Notes: generated from the letters alone by a model not told the origin. A DNA stretch of 64,000 nt from Herminiimonas sp. (GCF_030655415.1 NZ_JAURVN010000014.1:1-64000); one strand, 5' to 3'; counted from the stretch's first letter, positions 1 to 9,954 are shown. Made by a program: numbers and translations.

Positions 1-186
1 ACTGCAAAACCAAAACCAAAACCAAAACCAAAACCAAAACCAAAACCAAAACCAAAACCAAAACCAAAACCAAAACCAAAACCAAAACCAAAACCAAAAC
101 CAAAACCAAAACCAAAACCAAAACCAAAACCAAAACCAAAAGTTCTAACTACAGCTACCGGATCGAATCTAAGTAAGATGGATTGA
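1..186 (+). CDS. 3' end of a gene encoding a Lys-Pro repeat tail (partial)
   Basis: Frame 1 is open from the left edge to a TGA at 184-186. It encodes Thr-Ala, then 22 Lys-Pro dipeptides, then a short unique end (KVLTTATGSNLSKMD). The coding frame is a choice: the other two plus frames are also open through the hexamer repeat, reading Gln-Asn or Lys-Thr and stopping at 146-148 and 174-176. Lys-Pro is preferred because KP-rich tails and linkers are common in bacterial nucleoid-binding and envelope proteins, and because the frame continues into a unique tail. The upstream body lies outside the window, so no function can be given. Confidence 0.5.
   Translation, partial: TAKPKPKPKPKPKPKPKPKPKPKPKPKPKPKPKPKPKPKPKPKPKPKVLTTATGSNLSKMD
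5..141. repeat. Perfect hexanucleotide tandem repeat (CAAAAC)n, about 22.8 copies
   Basis: About 137 bases of an uninterrupted 6-base unit, C-rich and A-rich on the plus strand. Because the unit is six bases, changes in copy number keep the reading frame and would only lengthen or shorten a dipeptide tail. The lack of any substitution between copies suggests recent slippage expansion. Confidence 0.95.
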
Positions 187-189
187 GGG

Positions 190-470
190 TGACTCGCAAC
201 TATGTGGTTGCCGTCGAATTGAAGTTGAAGTTGAAGTAGCGGTTGACCTTCACCCGCTCTGACGCTGCCGTTTGTGCGGAGCAGAAAATGGAAAAAGAAG
301 TGAACGCTGTTTGAGCCAAAGGCGAGTTTCGTTCGCTTCCCATTTTTTGATTTGCACAGATGGGAACCCGAAGGGCAGCGGCTTTGTGGTCGCCTTTCTT
401 TGCCTTCTTTCTTTGGCGAAACAAAGAAAGAAGGTGGCAGCCGGGCCACTCCCGGCAACTGATTCAACCA
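190..470. repeat. Interspersed repeat-like element with a long hairpin
   Basis: This gene-free stretch begins with three TTGAAG units near 219-236. It then has the layout of an interspersed element I recall from Burkholderiales: a block near 305-345, a 'gtcgcctttctttgc' block near 389-403, a perfect 12-base inverted repeat (404-415 and 422-433, loop GCGAAA), and a GC-rich tail near 438-460 ending in cccggcaac. Small open frames here are spurious. The tail resembles a second stretch at 4488-4520. Membership in a repeat family is from memory, not a search. Confidence 0.6.
404..433. repeat. 12-bp perfect inverted repeat (hairpin)
   Basis: CTTCTTTCTTTG at 404-415 pairs exactly with CAAAGAAAGAAG at 422-433 around a 6-base loop. 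One arm is pure pyrimidine apart from its last base, and the other is purine-rich. No T-run follows, so it is not a standard terminator. It is the core of the surrounding repeat element. Confidence 0.85.
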
Positions 471-599
471 CATAGAACACCCATTTTCATAGAAAATCCC
501 CGCAAAACGCAGCAAAAGCTACTGCCAAGCGCAGCCGGCCCAGCTCCACAATGGTAAAATGCCCGCCTATCCAAATTAATACCTCCAAAGGCTTTATCA

Positions 600-2201
600 G
601 TGCTTTCCACAGCTAATATCACGATGCAGTTCGGCCCCAAGCCGTTGTTTGAAAACATTTCCGTCAAGTTTGGCGACGGCAACCGTTACGGCCTGATTGG
701 CGCTAACGGCTGCGGCAAGTCCACTTTCATGAAAATTCTCGGCGGCGATCTGGATTCGACCGCGGGTACTGTCATGCTTGATCCGAACGAGCGCTTGGGT
801 AAATTGCGCCAGGATCAGTTTGCGTTTGAAGAAATGCGCGTGCTGGATGTCGTGATGATGGGACACACGGAAATGTGGGCGGCGATGGCGGAACGCGATG
901 CGATTTACGCGAATCCGGAAGCGACCGACGACGACTACATGAAGGCGGCTGACCTCGAAGCGAAGTTCGCTGAGTACGACGGTTACACTGCTGAATCGCG
1001 CGCGGGTGAGTTGTTGCTGGGCGCTGGTGTCTCTATCGACCTGCATCAAGGTCCGATGAGCAATGTGTCGCCGGGCTGGAAGTTGCGCGTATTGCTGGCG
1101 CAGGCGCTGTTTTCGAATCCTGACATTTTGTTACTCGATGAACCGACCAATAATCTGGATATCAACACGATTCGCTGGCTGGAAGATGTGCTGAATGAGC
1201 GCAACTCCACCATGATCATCATTTCCCATGATCGCCATTTCTTGAATCAGGTCTGCACTCATGTTGCTGATATGGATTACGGCACGCTGAAGATTTATCC
1301 AGGCAATTACGACGAATACATGTTTGCTTCGACGCAAGCGCGTAATCAACAACTGGCGAATAACGCGAAAGCAAAAGACAAGGTCGCAGAATTGCAGGAA
1401 TTCGTGCGTCGTTTTGCTGCGAATAAATCAAAGGCGCGTCAGGCGACATCGCGTGCCAAACAGATTGAAAAAATCAAGGTCGATGACATCAAACCATCGT
1501 CACGTGCTTATCCGTTCGTGCGTTTTGATGGCGAGAAAAAATTGCATCGCCAAGCGGTGACAGTAGAAGGCATCTCCAAAGCATTTGATCGCCAGTTGTT
1601 CAAAAACTTCAGCATTACTGTTGAAGCGGGCGAGCGCGTTGCGATCATCGGTGCCAACGGCGCGGGTAAAACGACTTTGTTGCGTTGCATAGGCGGCAAG
1701 GATATTGCCGGTTTAGATGCTGACGGCGGCCGAGTCAAATGGGCGGAAAACGCCAATGTCGGCTACATGCCGCAAGATCCGACTGAAGATTTTGCCAGCG
1801 ACAAAAACCTAACCGACTGGATCGGGCAATGGACGCAAGAAGGCGACGATGATCAACAGGTGCGTTCGATTCTTGGCCGTTTGCTGTTTGGTGGAGACGA
1901 TGTAAAAAAATCGGTTCGCGTATTGTCCGGTGGTGAAAAAGGTCGCATGACTTACGGCAAGCTGATGCTCGGTCGTCACAACGTGCTGCTGATGGATGAG
2001 CCAACCAATCACATGGATATGGAATCGATCGAGTCGCTGAACATCGCGCTGGAAAAATACGCCGGCACCTTGATTTTCGTTTCGCATGATCGCGAATTCG
2101 TTTCATCGCTAGCAACGCGCGTGCTGGAAGTGAAAGAAAACGAAATCGTTGATTTCCAAGGTACATACGAAGAATATCTGACCAGCCAGGGTATCGACTA
2201 A
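600..2201 (+). CDS. ybiT: ABC-F family ATPase, YbiT type
   Basis: This 533-residue soluble protein has two ABC ATPase domains and no membrane segments, the ABC-F layout. Members bind the ribosome, and some free stalled or antibiotic-blocked ribosomes. Domain 1 has Walker [10 protein letters not shown] (about residues 33-41) and Walker [12 protein letters not shown]. Domain 2 has GANGAGKTT and [12 protein letters not shown] charged linker lies between about 240 and 300. The protein aligns closely along its length with my recollection of E. coli YbiT (530 aa). The start is GTG at 600 ([12 protein letters not shown]), as in the homologue; the preceding AAAGG is a weak ribosome site. It is monocistronic, with a terminator directly after. 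Confidence 0.93.
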   Translation: MLSTANITMQFGPKPLFENISVKFGDGNRYGLIGANGCGKSTFMKILGGDLDSTAGTVMLDPNERLGKLRQDQFAFEEMRVLDVVMMGHTEMWAAMAERDAIYANPEATDDDYMKAADLEAKFAEYDGYTAESRAGELLLGAGVSIDLHQGPMSNVSPGWKLRVLLAQALFSNPDILLLDEPTNNLDINTIRWLEDVLNERNSTMIIISHDRHFLNQVCTHVADMDYGTLKIYPGNYDEYMFASTQARNQQLANNAKAKDKVAELQEFVRRFAANKSKARQATSRAKQIEKIKVDDIKPSSRAYPFVRFDGEKKLHRQAVTVEGISKAFDRQLFKNFSITVEAGERVAIIGANGAGKTTLLRCIGGKDIAGLDADGGRVKWAENANVGYMPQDPTEDFASDKNLTDWIGQWTQEGDDDQQVRSILGRLLFGGDDVKKSVRVLSGGEKGRMTYGKLMLGRHNVLLMDEPTNHMDMESIESLNIALEKYAGTLIFVSHDREFVSSLATRVLEVKENEIVDFQGTYEEYLTSQGID

Positions 2202-2212
2202 GAACGGCAAGG

Positions 2213-2250
2213 AAAAAGCGCGACGTGGAAAATTCCCGTCGCGCTTTTTT
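2213..2250 (+). terminator. Rho-independent terminator after ybiT
   Basis: AAAAAGCGCGACG (2213-2225) pairs with the arm at 2237-2250, which ends in six T's. It starts 11 bases after the ybiT stop codon. The A-run on the other side means it could work in both directions. Confidence 0.9.
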
Positions 2251-2384
2251 ACGTTTGCAGCCTTGTTTTAAAATAACAAACATTGCATTCGCGACGGCCA
2301 ACCGTCACCTCGAAATGACGCTACAATTTGACTGCGGTATCGTCACAGCTTAACAAGTTCATCGTGTTCAATCACTGACCAGCC

Positions 2385-3524
2385 ATGCAAATCCAGCCAA
2401 TCAAAACTATTGAATTCGAACGTCCAGCAATGGAAAGCGGCACCAGTTGCGTCGCCCACGCTTGGGCGCGCTCACCGGCCACACCAACGCCGGAAGAAAA
2501 AATTGCCTTGAAGGAGCGCATCAAGCGCTTGCTGAAAGAACGCGAAGCCGTATTGGTTGCGCATTACTACGTTGATTCCGACCTGCAGGATCTGGCCGAA
2601 GAAACCGGTGGCTGCGTATCCGATTCTTTGGAAATGGCGCGCTTCGGTCGCGATCATCCGGCCAAGACGCTGGTCGTTGCTGGCGTAAAGTTCATGGGCG
2701 AAACAGCAAAAATTCTCAGTCCCGAGAAAACTATTTTGATGCCGGATCTGGACGCGACTTGTTCGCTCGATCTCGGTTGTCCTGTTGATGAATTCAATGC
2801 CTTCTGCGATGCGCATCCGGATCGCGTGGTGGTCGTTTATGCAAACACCAGCGCAGCAGTAAAGGCGCGCGCCGACTGGATGGTCACATCGTCGATTGGC
2901 TTGAAGATTGTTGAACATTTGCATGCACAAGGAAAAAAAATCCTGTGGGCACCGGACAAACATCTGGGTGGCTACATTCAAAAACAGACGGGCGCGGACA
3001 TGCTGTTGTGGCAGGGCTCTTGCCTAGTGCATGACGAGTTCAAGGCAGTCGAGCTGGAACTGTTGAAGAAAGAACATCCACTCGCAAAAGTATTGGTGCA
3101 TCCGGAATCGCCAGCATCAGTCGTGGCACTTGCTGACGCCATCGGTTCGACTTCGCAACTGATACACGCAGCGCAAACAATGGACGCGCCTGAATTTATC
3201 GTCGCCACCGACAACGGCATTTTGCACAAAATGAAACAGGCCGCACCGGGAAAAATCTTTATCGATGCACCGACCGCCGGCAATAGTGCGACCTGCAAGA
3301 GCTGCGCGCATTGCCCATGGATGGCGATGAATGGTTTGCAGAACTTGGCTGATGTGTTGGAGTCAGGTCGCAATGAAATTCACGTCGATCCAGAAATCGG
3401 CCGCAAGGCAACCGTCTGTATCGACCGCATGCTGGATTTTGCCGCAGCACAAAAAGCCAACGTACGTCCGTCCAGCGATCTGGCAAAAGAAGGAAAACTG
3501 TTTTCAGGAATAGGTCCGGCATGA
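2385..3524 (+). CDS. nadA: Quinolinate synthase A
   Basis: NadA condenses iminoaspartate with dihydroxyacetone phosphate to give quinolinate, the committed step of de novo NAD synthesis, in the cytosol. The 379-residue protein shows the expected features: an early [11 protein letters not shown] segment, and cysteines in [18 protein letters not shown] and [10 protein letters not shown] that match the three-Cys [4Fe-4S] site of the family. Start is ATG at 2385. The stop overlaps the nadC start by four bases (ATGA), indicating translational coupling. nadB, which supplies iminoaspartate, is not in the window. Confidence 0.96.
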   Translation: MQIQPIKTIEFERPAMESGTSCVAHAWARSPATPTPEEKIALKERIKRLLKEREAVLVAHYYVDSDLQDLAEETGGCVSDSLEMARFGRDHPAKTLVVAGVKFMGETAKILSPEKTILMPDLDATCSLDLGCPVDEFNAFCDAHPDRVVVVYANTSAAVKARADWMVTSSIGLKIVEHLHAQGKKILWAPDKHLGGYIQKQTGADMLLWQGSCLVHDEFKAVELELLKKEHPLAKVLVHPESPASVVALADAIGSTSQLIHAAQTMDAPEFIVATDNGILHKMKQAAPGKIFIDAPTAGNSATCKSCAHCPWMAMNGLQNLADVLESGRNEIHVDPEIGRKATVCIDRMLDFAAAQKANVRPSSDLAKEGKLFSGIGPA

Positions 3525-4384
3525 GCCAGTTGCACAATCCATTTGCACCTTTCGATGCGGCACTGACCTTGGCGTTCGAAGCCAATATTGTGGCTGCGCT
3601 GGCCGAGGATATCGGTACTGGTGATGTCACCGGCAAGCTCGTACCTGAGCAAGAAATCGTCAACGCACACGTGATCGTGCGCGAAGCCGCGGTGCTGTGC
3701 GGCGCACCGTGGTTTGACGCCGTGATGAAGCGGCTTGATGCGCGTATCAAGATCGTCTGGAATTATGCAGAAGGTGATTTGATGAAAGCGGACAGCGAAG
3801 TGTGCGCCATCGAAGCACCCGCACGTGCCTTGTTGACGGCTGAACGTGCAGCCTTGAATTTTCTGCAATTACTCTCGGGCGTTGCGACCGCGACGCGTGA
3901 ATATGTAGAACTGATAGCCGGTACCAAGGCAGCCATTCTGGATACGCGCAAAACACTCCCTGGCTTGCGTCTGGCGCAGAAGTACGCAGTGCGTGTAGGT
4001 GGCGGCAAGAATCAGCGCCTGGCGCTGTGTGACGGCATCCTGATCAAGGAGAATCACATTGCAGCAGCGGGCGGCGTTAAGGCCGCTATGCAAGCTGCGT
4101 TGGCATTGAATGCGGGTGTGACGATACAGATCGAGGTTGAAGATTTACAGCAATTGCAGGATGCGCTGGATGCTGGTGCGGAATCGGTATTGCTGGATAA
4201 TTTTTCGCTGGAGATGATGGGTGAGGCGGTGGCGCTTACTAATGGTCGCGCTTTGCTCGAAGGCTCCGGCGGCGTCAATCGTGATTCGGTTCGGGCGATT
4301 GCGGAGACTGGGGTTGATCGGATTTCGATTGGTGGGTTGACTAAGGATGTGCGCGCTACGGATTATTCCTTGCGTATACTTTAA
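3521..4384 (+). CDS. nadC: Nicotinate-nucleotide pyrophosphorylase (carboxylating)
   Basis: NadC (quinolinate phosphoribosyltransferase) converts quinolinate and PRPP to nicotinate mononucleotide, CO2 and pyrophosphate, directly after NadA in the pathway. The 287 residues are the usual size. Family segments are visible: EDIGTGDVT near the N-terminus, [10 protein letters not shown] and RVGGGKNQR in the middle, IEVEDLQQL, and LLDNFS near residue 225. ATG at 3521 lies inside the end of nadA. A terminator follows within 25 bases, so nadAC is a two-gene operon. Confidence 0.96.
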   Translation: MSQLHNPFAPFDAALTLAFEANIVAALAEDIGTGDVTGKLVPEQEIVNAHVIVREAAVLCGAPWFDAVMKRLDARIKIVWNYAEGDLMKADSEVCAIEAPARALLTAERAALNFLQLLSGVATATREYVELIAGTKAAILDTRKTLPGLRLAQKYAVRVGGGKNQRLALCDGILIKENHIAAAGGVKAAMQAALALNAGVTIQIEVEDLQQLQDALDAGAESVLLDNFSLEMMGEAVALTNGRALLEGSGGVNRDSVRAIAETGVDRISIGGLTKDVRATDYSLRIL

Positions 4385-4407
4385 GCGAATTAGTATTGTG
4401 TATTACG

Positions 4408-4431
4408 AAGCCGCGTTATGCGGCTTTTTTT
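4408..4431 (+). terminator. Rho-independent terminator after nadC
   Basis: AAGCCGC (4408-4414) and GCGGCTT (4420-4426) form a stem with a 5-base loop, and the second arm runs into a T-tract. It closes the nadAC operon. Confidence 0.9.
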
Positions 4432-4487
4432 ATGAAGTTGTGGTTTGAGTTTGGTTTGGTGTTTATTAATTTTTACGTTTCTTCGTT

Positions 4488-4520
4488 GTGAGTAGCCGCC
4501 GGGCTACTTCCGGCAACTAA
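4488..4520. repeat. Partial copy of the 190-470 repeat tail
   Basis: The stretch around agtagccgccgggctacttc followed by cggcaac resembles 434-462 (GTGGCAGCCGGGCCACTCCC then GGCAAC). It lies between the nadC terminator and the convergent foldase gene, the kind of intergenic site such repeats occupy. The similarity is short, so the call is tentative. Confidence 0.4.
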
Positions 4521-4570
4521 CCCTGAAGAGAGAAAAGCATCAACACCAACAAACCAAAACTAAACAACAA

Positions 4571-4602
4571 TTAAAAAAGCGCTCCGAAGAGCGCTTTTTT
4601 AA
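4571..4602. terminator. Bidirectional terminator between nadC and the foldase gene
   Basis: TTAAAAAAGCGCTC (4571-4584) and GAGCGCTTTTTTAA (4589-4602) pair perfectly around CGAA. T-runs are present on both strands. On the minus strand it ends the parvulin gene. Confidence 0.92.
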
Positions 4603-4615
4603 TCACAGCAAAAGA

Positions 4616-5392
4616 TTATTGAATCTTCGCTTTAGCACGCAATTGCTGTTGGAACGCTTGCAGTTTTTTCTGTTGCAGGCCTTCTGCGATTTGCGGTTTT
4701 ACTTCTTCCAGTGTCGGGATTTTCGCTGCACGTACGTCATCCAAACGGATCACGTGGTAACCGAATTGGGTTTTAACCGGTGTGTCGTACAGTTGACCTT
4801 TTTGCAGGGAAGTCATCGCATCCGAGAATGGTTTGACGAATGCTGCTGGGGCTGCCCAATCCAGATCGCCGCCGTTAGCTGCTGAGCCTGGGTCTTTAGA
4901 TTGCTTGGCCAGATCTTCAAATTTGGCGCCAGCTTTCAACTTGACGATGATGGCTTTTGCGTCTTCTTCTTTTTCAACCAAGATGTGGCGAGCGTGGTAT
5001 TCCTTGTCGCTTGCTTGTGCCTTGAAGCGGTCGTATTCAGCCTTGATGTCTGCGTCCTTGACCGGATTCTTTTTCAGATAGTCGGCAACCAGTGCACGGA
5101 TCAGGATCGATTGGCGTGCGATTTCGACTTGGCTTTTGACATCGGCTTGGCTACCGAGGCCGAGCTTGTCCGCTTCTTGAATCAGGATTTCGCGATTGAT
5201 CAATTCGTCCTTGATCATGGCGCGGAGTTCTGGGGTGTCTTGCTGACCTTGAGCAACCATTTGCTTGACCATGACGTCAGCACGGGAAGACGGGACTGGT
5301 TTGCCATTCACTACGGCCAGATTTTGTGCCATCGCAGGCAGTGCAGCGGATACGAATAATGCGACCAGCAGATGAGCAGGTTTGAAAGTCAT
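4616..5392 (-). CDS. Periplasmic parvulin-type peptidyl-prolyl isomerase (PpiC/PrsA-like foldase)
   Basis: This 258-residue protein begins with a signal peptide (hydrophobic MTFKPAHLLVALFVSAALP, then AMA before QN), so it should act in the periplasm. A helical SurA/PrsA-type chaperone region covers about 25-130. The rotamase domain (about 132-225) shows the family pattern ARHILVE, AKQSKDPGSAANGGDL and FGYHVIRL. It isomerises peptidyl-prolyl bonds and assists folding of exported proteins. It lies 70 bases downstream of bolA on the same strand, with its own AGGAA ribosome site, so it may be read from the upstream operon or separately. Confidence 0.92.
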   Translation of the reverse strand: MTFKPAHLLVALFVSAALPAMAQNLAVVNGKPVPSSRADVMVKQMVAQGQQDTPELRAMIKDELINREILIQEADKLGLGSQADVKSQVEIARQSILIRALVADYLKKNPVKDADIKAEYDRFKAQASDKEYHARHILVEKEEDAKAIIVKLKAGAKFEDLAKQSKDPGSAANGGDLDWAAPAAFVKPFSDAMTSLQKGQLYDTPVKTQFGYHVIRLDDVRAAKIPTLEEVKPQIAEGLQQKKLQAFQQQLRAKAKIQ

Positions 5393-5462
5393 ATAAATTC
5401 CTAATGGAAGTATTTTATTAGAGGGTACGGCAATCGATCTATTTTTATTTACTAAGCGCGGG

Positions 5463-5732
5463 TCAAACTTCTGATGGCGCCAAAGCAGTAATGGCTAACG
5501 CATGTATTTCTTTTTGCATCATGTCATCTAGGCAATCATACACCAGCCTATGGCGTTGTATACGGCCCTGTTTTTCAAATTTATCGGAAACAATGCGCAG
5601 TCGATAGTGACTGCCACCTGAGGCAGCACCAGCATGTCCTGCATGCAAAGCTGACTCGTCTTCTAATTGACATTCCGATGGTGCAAAAGTTTCAACAAGT
5701 CGTTCCCGGATGCGGTCAATTCTGTCGCTCAT
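5463..5732 (-). CDS. bolA: BolA family protein
   Basis: This 89-residue protein ([12 protein letters not shown]...) has the BolA pattern: a short N-terminal helix, [14 protein letters not shown] with the conserved glycine loop, then [25 protein letters not shown], containing the conserved H-R-x-V-Y and IHALAI. BolA proteins partner with monothiol glutaredoxins in Fe-S and iron handling, and some affect shape and biofilm. ATG at 5732 is chosen because it matches the family start and overlaps the yciB stop by four bases; an upstream in-frame extension lies wholly inside yciB. Confidence 0.92.
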   Translation of the reverse strand: MSDRIDRIRERLVETFAPSECQLEDESALHAGHAGAASGGSHYRLRIVSDKFEKQGRIQRHRLVYDCLDDMMQKEIHALAITALAPSEV

Positions 5733-6349
5733 TGTGGCTCTTTCATGTATTTGGACAGGATCAGGCTTTGCGCAATGATGAAGACAAACATCAATCCCAT
5801 GCCGCCGAATAACTTGAAATTCACCCAAGTTGCAGTGGAAAAATTAAATGCCACATACAGATTCAGCAAGCCCATGCTCATGAAAAACGCGACCCATGAC
5901 AAATTGACGCGACGCCAGATTCCATCCGGCAGCGACATTTGTTTTTCCATCATGGTGCGGATCAGGTTCTTCTTCAGGAAGATTTGGCTGAACAAGAGTG
6001 CAGCGGCAAAACACCAGTAGAGAACGGTAGGCTTCCATTTGATGAAGGTTTCATTGTGGAAGTAAATCGTCGCGCCACCGAAGAACACGATGATTGCGAA
6101 CGACAGCCACAAGGTGCCGTCGACTTTTCTACGGCGAGAAAGCAGATAGCCGATTTGCACGATCGTCGCAATGATCGCGATGGCCGTCGCCAGCAGAATA
6201 GGCGCTTGCGTCAGCGTGACTTCACCACCGGAAACTAGACCGGAAAGAAATTGCTGGCCGAACGATTGCGCGGCTTCGGCATTACCTTCGCCCCATTTAA
6301 AGACGATGAAAAAAAGAATGACGGGGAAAAGGTCGAACAGGAATTTCAT
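5729..6349 (-). CDS. yciB: Inner-membrane protein YciB (septation protein A family)
   Basis: This 206-residue protein is very hydrophobic, with about five membrane segments. It begins [17 protein letters not shown] and contains the family stretches KWKPTVLYW and LSWVAFF. YciB/IspZ is an inner-membrane protein linked to septum placement and envelope integrity in enterobacteria and to intracellular spread in Shigella; its biochemical role is unsettled. It overlaps msrB upstream and bolA downstream by ATGA, so all three should be translated together. Confidence 0.94.
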   Translation of the reverse strand: MKFLFDLFPVILFFIVFKWGEGNAEAAQSFGQQFLSGLVSGGEVTLTQAPILLATAIAIIATIVQIGYLLSRRRKVDGTLWLSFAIIVFFGGATIYFHNETFIKWKPTVLYWCFAAALLFSQIFLKKNLIRTMMEKQMSLPDGIWRRVNLSWVAFFMSMGLLNLYVAFNFSTATWVNFKLFGGMGLMFVFIIAQSLILSKYMKEPQ

Positions 6350-6768
6350 TTAGGCGCGCCTTCGGTCAGGTCAGGAGTGGCATCGAAGCGTAACGATGCC
6401 GAGTTGATGCAATAGCGCAGGCCGGTTGGTGGCGGGCCGTCGTTGAAGACGTGACCCAGATGCGCATCGCATACATTGCAGATGACTTCGGTGCGAATCA
6501 TGCCGTAGGCGCGGTCGACTTTTTCTTTCACGTTTTCTGGATTGAGCGCAGTGAAGTAGCTCGGCCAGCCGCAGCCGGAATCGAATTTGGTATCCGACGC
6601 AAATAGCGGTGTATTGCAGCACACGCAGGTGTAAATGCCGTGTTCGTGATGATCCCAATAGCGGCCGGAATACGGCGCTTCGGTCGCAGCGTGACGGGTA
6701 ACGTCGTACTGCTCATCGCCCAACATTGCGCGCCATTCGGCGTCGGTCTTGATTACTTTTTCAGTCAT
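6346..6768 (-). CDS. msrB: Peptide methionine-R-sulfoxide reductase
   Basis: MsrB reduces the R form of methionine sulfoxide in proteins. The 140-residue product carries two zinc CxxC motifs (CVCC and CNVC), the FDSGCGWPS and [10 protein letters not shown] signatures, and the catalytic Cys in [11 protein letters not shown]. It has no signal peptide, so it is cytosolic. ATG at 6768 overlaps the selO stop by four bases; the in-frame ATG nine bases earlier would sit inside selO. Its pairing with selO, whose E. coli and yeast homologues modify redox proteins, suggests an oxidative-stress unit. Confidence 0.95.
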   Translation of the reverse strand: MTEKVIKTDAEWRAMLGDEQYDVTRHAATEAPYSGRYWDHHEHGIYTCVCCNTPLFASDTKFDSGCGWPSYFTALNPENVKEKVDRAYGMIRTEVICNVCDAHLGHVFNDGPPPTGLRYCINSASLRFDATPDLTEGAPK

Positions 6769-8270
6769 GATGAGCAACTCACTTCCAGGTCGTTGGCCCA
6801 GTCGGGCGGTAAGGCGGCATATTTCTCGTTTTCAGGCTGCTCGTCAAACGGTTTTTCCAGCACCTGCAATAATTTGGCGACTTCTGAAAAGTCCTTATTC
6901 TGCGCTTTTTCGATCGCAATTTGGGCCAGATAATTGCGTAAAACGTATTTGGGGTTGACTGCGTGCATTGCAAGTTTGCGCGGCTCGTCCTGGCTGTTTT
7001 CTGCTTTCAGGCGAGCAGTATATTGCTGAGCCCAGCCATCAAATGCGGCACGATCGATAAACAGGTCGCGTACCGGTTCCCAGCTATCGGCCACATCGAT
7101 TTTCACATTGCCCAGACTACGGAAGAACAGTGTGAAGTCAGCATGACTGCCGTGCAGCACATCGAACAAGCCATCGAATAATTTTCCGTCATCCGGCTGG
7201 ATGGTTTGCAGACCGAGTTTGGCACGCATCAGTTCCTGGAATTTTGCTGCAAAGGCTGGTTTGTAGATGCGCAGTGCGGCTTGGGTTTCTTCGACTTCGC
7301 CGATCAGGGGCAACAATGCCTGACCCAATGCATAGCAATTCCATTCGCCGATTTGCGGTTGGCGCGCATACGAATAGCGGCCTTGCTGATCGGTGTGATT
7401 GCAAATGTGGGTAGCGTCAAATGCTTCCATGAAACCGAAGGGACCGTAATCCAGCGTCAGGCCGAGTATAGACATATTGTCGGTATTCATCACGCCATGC
7501 ATGAAGCCGACCGCCTGCCAGTGCGCAATCATGTGCGCGGTGCGCAAGGTGACTTCGGTGAGCAGCGCCTTGTATGGATTGTCGGCAGTCTTGAATTGCG
7601 GATAAAAATTGTCGATGACGTAATCGGCCAGCGTTCTCAGCTCATCGTGTTTTTCATTGTAAAACCAATGTTCGAACGAGCCAAAGCGCGCGAAGCTTTG
7701 CGCCATGCGCGTTGCGACCGCGGCGGTTTCACGCTGTTCGCGCATGACGATTTGATCTGAACCTGTGACGCACAAAGAGCGCGTGGTTGGGATACCCAAA
7801 GCAGCCATCGCTTCGGAACACAGGAATTCACGTATAGATGAACGCAACACCGCGCGACCGTCGCCCATGCGCGAATAGGGCGTCAAGCCGGCGCCTTTTA
7901 ATTGCAGCTCCATACGGCCAGATGGTTCGATCGTTGGTGCTGGCACATCGCCGAGCAGGATCGCGCGGCCGTCACCGAGTTGTCCTGCCCATTGGCCGAA
8001 CTGATGGCCGGAATACACCGCCGATAAAGGTTTCGAGCCTGCCAGGATTTGATTGCCGGTAAAGATGTCGATGAGGGTCACGTCATTGGCATCTTTAATA
8101 TCAAGACCGATCAATGCCGCAGCCGACGCGCTGGTGCAGACCAGATACGGTTTAGGCAAAGGCGTAGGCATCAATGCCGTGTAATGCGCAGGCGGCAGCG
8201 CGGTAAAGGAGTTGGCAAGCGGCAGTTGGTCTATGGTGTGACCAGCTTGCGGCAATATTGGCGCGTTCAT
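6765..8270 (-). CDS. selO: Protein adenylyltransferase SelO (YdiU family)
   Basis: SelO is a pseudokinase-fold enzyme that binds ATP in a flipped orientation and transfers AMP to Ser, Thr or Tyr of protein substrates, notably redox proteins. The 501-residue protein has the hallmarks [18 protein letters not shown] (near 90-107), [33 protein letters not shown] and [11 protein letters not shown]. These include the catalytic loop Asp/Asn and the DYG metal motif. No C-terminal selenocysteine motif is present; the protein ends DLEVSCSS, as in bacterial forms. An AAGGA ribosome site precedes ATG at 8270. It is first gene of the operon. Confidence 0.95.
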   Translation of the reverse strand: MNAPILPQAGHTIDQLPLANSFTALPPAHYTALMPTPLPKPYLVCTSASAAALIGLDIKDANDVTLIDIFTGNQILAGSKPLSAVYSGHQFGQWAGQLGDGRAILLGDVPAPTIEPSGRMELQLKGAGLTPYSRMGDGRAVLRSSIREFLCSEAMAALGIPTTRSLCVTGSDQIVMREQRETAAVATRMAQSFARFGSFEHWFYNEKHDELRTLADYVIDNFYPQFKTADNPYKALLTEVTLRTAHMIAHWQAVGFMHGVMNTDNMSILGLTLDYGPFGFMEAFDATHICNHTDQQGRYSYARQPQIGEWNCYALGQALLPLIGEVEETQAALRIYKPAFAAKFQELMRAKLGLQTIQPDDGKLFDGLFDVLHGSHADFTLFFRSLGNVKIDVADSWEPVRDLFIDRAAFDGWAQQYTARLKAENSQDEPRKLAMHAVNPKYVLRNYLAQIAIEKAQNKDFSEVAKLLQVLEKPFDEQPENEKYAALPPDWANDLEVSCSS

Positions 8271-8503
8271 GTCAATTCCTTGAATTTCTGTAAGCCTGCA
8301 GATGGGGGCGATAGCGCAAAGTACAAATCAGATCAGAGAGTGATTGAGCAATGAATGAGGATCGAATTTAGGCTCGATTCAAATCGTGTGAATGATAGTT
8401 TGTAATACTTTGTTCAAGCCAGCTGCAGGACGAAAACGCGTATTTTGACAGAGAAGATCAAATGAGATGCGTGAGCTGGAAAATAGTTTCCTTAATGCAT
8501 TTT

Positions 8504-8536
8504 TTGAAACAAAACTTCCCATATATATGGTATAAA
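8504..8536 (+). promoter_or_regulatory. Possible promoter and palindrome upstream of the liv operon
   Basis: TTGAAA at 8504-8509 is followed 16 bases later by TATGGT (8526-8531), with an alternative TATAAA at 8531-8536. A perfect 12-base palindrome, CCATATATATGG, spans 8519-8530 and overlaps the -10 region. It could be a regulator site. Assigned by eye only. Confidence 0.35.
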
Positions 8537-8565
8537 AATAGCCACTATTGCTTACAAAAAATACG

Positions 8566-9816
8566 ATGCTTCTTCGCGCTTTCTCTCTACCGATTTCACT
8601 TATTGCCACTGCAGCTTTTTCCTTCGCATACGCGCCGCTCGCGCACGCCGAGAATGTGAAAGTTGCCTTCATCGATCCTTTGTCAGGTCCGTTCGCACCA
8701 GTCGGACAAAATCTTTTGAGAAGTTTTCAAATGATGGCAGAGCGAGCCAGTCAAAAAAAATGGGGTGACGATAACACGATAGAAGTAGTTGGCTTCGATA
8801 ACAAAGGTAGCCCGCAAGAATCGTTGATTCAATTGAAGTCCGCGATTGATCAGGGTTATCGCTACATCACGCAAGGCAATGGTTCGGGCGTCGCGATTGC
8901 GCTGATTGATGCGGTGAACAAGCATAACGAACGCAATCCCGGCAAGGAAGTCGTCTTTCTGAATCACTCAGCTGGCGATCCAGTATTGACGAATGAGAAG
9001 TGCAGCTTCTGGCATTTCCGCTTCGATGCGCATTCCGAAATGAAGATGGAATCGCTGACCACCTACATGGCCAAAGATCCGAGCATCAAGAAGGTGTATC
9101 TGATCGGCCAGAACTACGCATTAGGGCAAGAAGTCTCGCGCACCTCGCGTGTTTATTTGAATCGCAAGCGACCGGATATTCAAATCGTGGGTGACGATTT
9201 GCATCCTATCGGCCAAGTAAAGGATTTTGCCCCTTACGTCGCCAAGATGAAGGCCTCAGGTGCAGATACGATCATTACCGCCAACTGGGGCGCGGATCTG
9301 GCCTTGTTGATCAAGGCGGCCAAGGATGCGGATCTGAAGGCGAATTTCTATACCTATTACGCAGCGACGACGGGCGTGCCGACTGCAATGGCCGCAGCCG
9401 GGCTGGATAGAGTCCGCTACATCGCCAATTGGAATCTGAATAACGAAACCTATGCCGGCAAGGACATCATCGAGCAGTACAAGAAAAAATATAACGATGA
9501 CTACTACGCGATCGCGTCCTATACGATCATGGCCATGCTGGGTAAAGCATTCAAGGAAAGCGGTTCCACCGATCCAGTGAAAGTTGCGTTGGCGATGGAA
9601 GGCATGAAGGTCACAAGTCTGAACGGCGAAGTAGAGATGCGCAAATCCGATCATCAGGCGCAACAACCTTTATACATCGCCACCTGGGTGAAGAAAAATA
9701 ATACCGACGTCAAATTCGATCAGGAAGATACCGGCTACGGCTGGCGCACCAACCAAAAAATCGATGCCTATGTCGCGGCTCAGCCGACTTCTTGTCAGAT
9801 GAAACGCCCCAATTAA
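8566..9816 (+). CDS. ABC transporter periplasmic substrate-binding protein (branched-chain amino acid/amide family)
   Basis: This is a 416-residue receptor of the Leu/Ile/Val-binding (peripla_BP_6) family. The signal peptide spans about residues 1-28, ending LAHA before ENVKVAFIDPLSGPFA, which is the usual start of the mature lobe. It delivers the ligand to the permeases encoded next. ATG at 8566 is preferred because it gives a tidy signal peptide; TTG at 8548 would add six residues, and neither has a good ribosome site. The family also includes amide, urea and aromatic-compound receptors, so the ligand cannot be named. Confidence 0.9.
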   Translation: MLLRAFSLPISLIATAAFSFAYAPLAHAENVKVAFIDPLSGPFAPVGQNLLRSFQMMAERASQKKWGDDNTIEVVGFDNKGSPQESLIQLKSAIDQGYRYITQGNGSGVAIALIDAVNKHNERNPGKEVVFLNHSAGDPVLTNEKCSFWHFRFDAHSEMKMESLTTYMAKDPSIKKVYLIGQNYALGQEVSRTSRVYLNRKRPDIQIVGDDLHPIGQVKDFAPYVAKMKASGADTIITANWGADLALLIKAAKDADLKANFYTYYAATTGVPTAMAAAGLDRVRYIANWNLNNETYAGKDIIEQYKKKYNDDYYAIASYTIMAMLGKAFKESGSTDPVKVALAMEGMKVTSLNGEVEMRKSDHQAQQPLYIATWVKKNNTDVKFDQEDTGYGWRTNQKIDAYVAAQPTSCQMKRPN

Positions 9817-9954
9817 TTGCGGGCAAGGTTAGTATTGCAAAGCTGCAGATTTGTACCTGCAGCACTTGCGCAATATCGCCAACATCATCATGCGCGTAAA
9901 TAGGCAGGAAGCTCACTGCCACTCGCGCTGCAATCAAACAGGGAAGCCGGTTTC

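Noticed and set aside
5..141. Tandem repeat as a CRISPR array or telomere-like sequence
   Set aside because: The unit is six bases with no spacers, and the sequence is interstitial and open in a coding frame, so neither explanation fits.
250..682. Several short open frames on both strands before ybiT
   Set aside because: They fall in the interspersed repeat, overlap each other, and have no family resemblance or ribosome sites.
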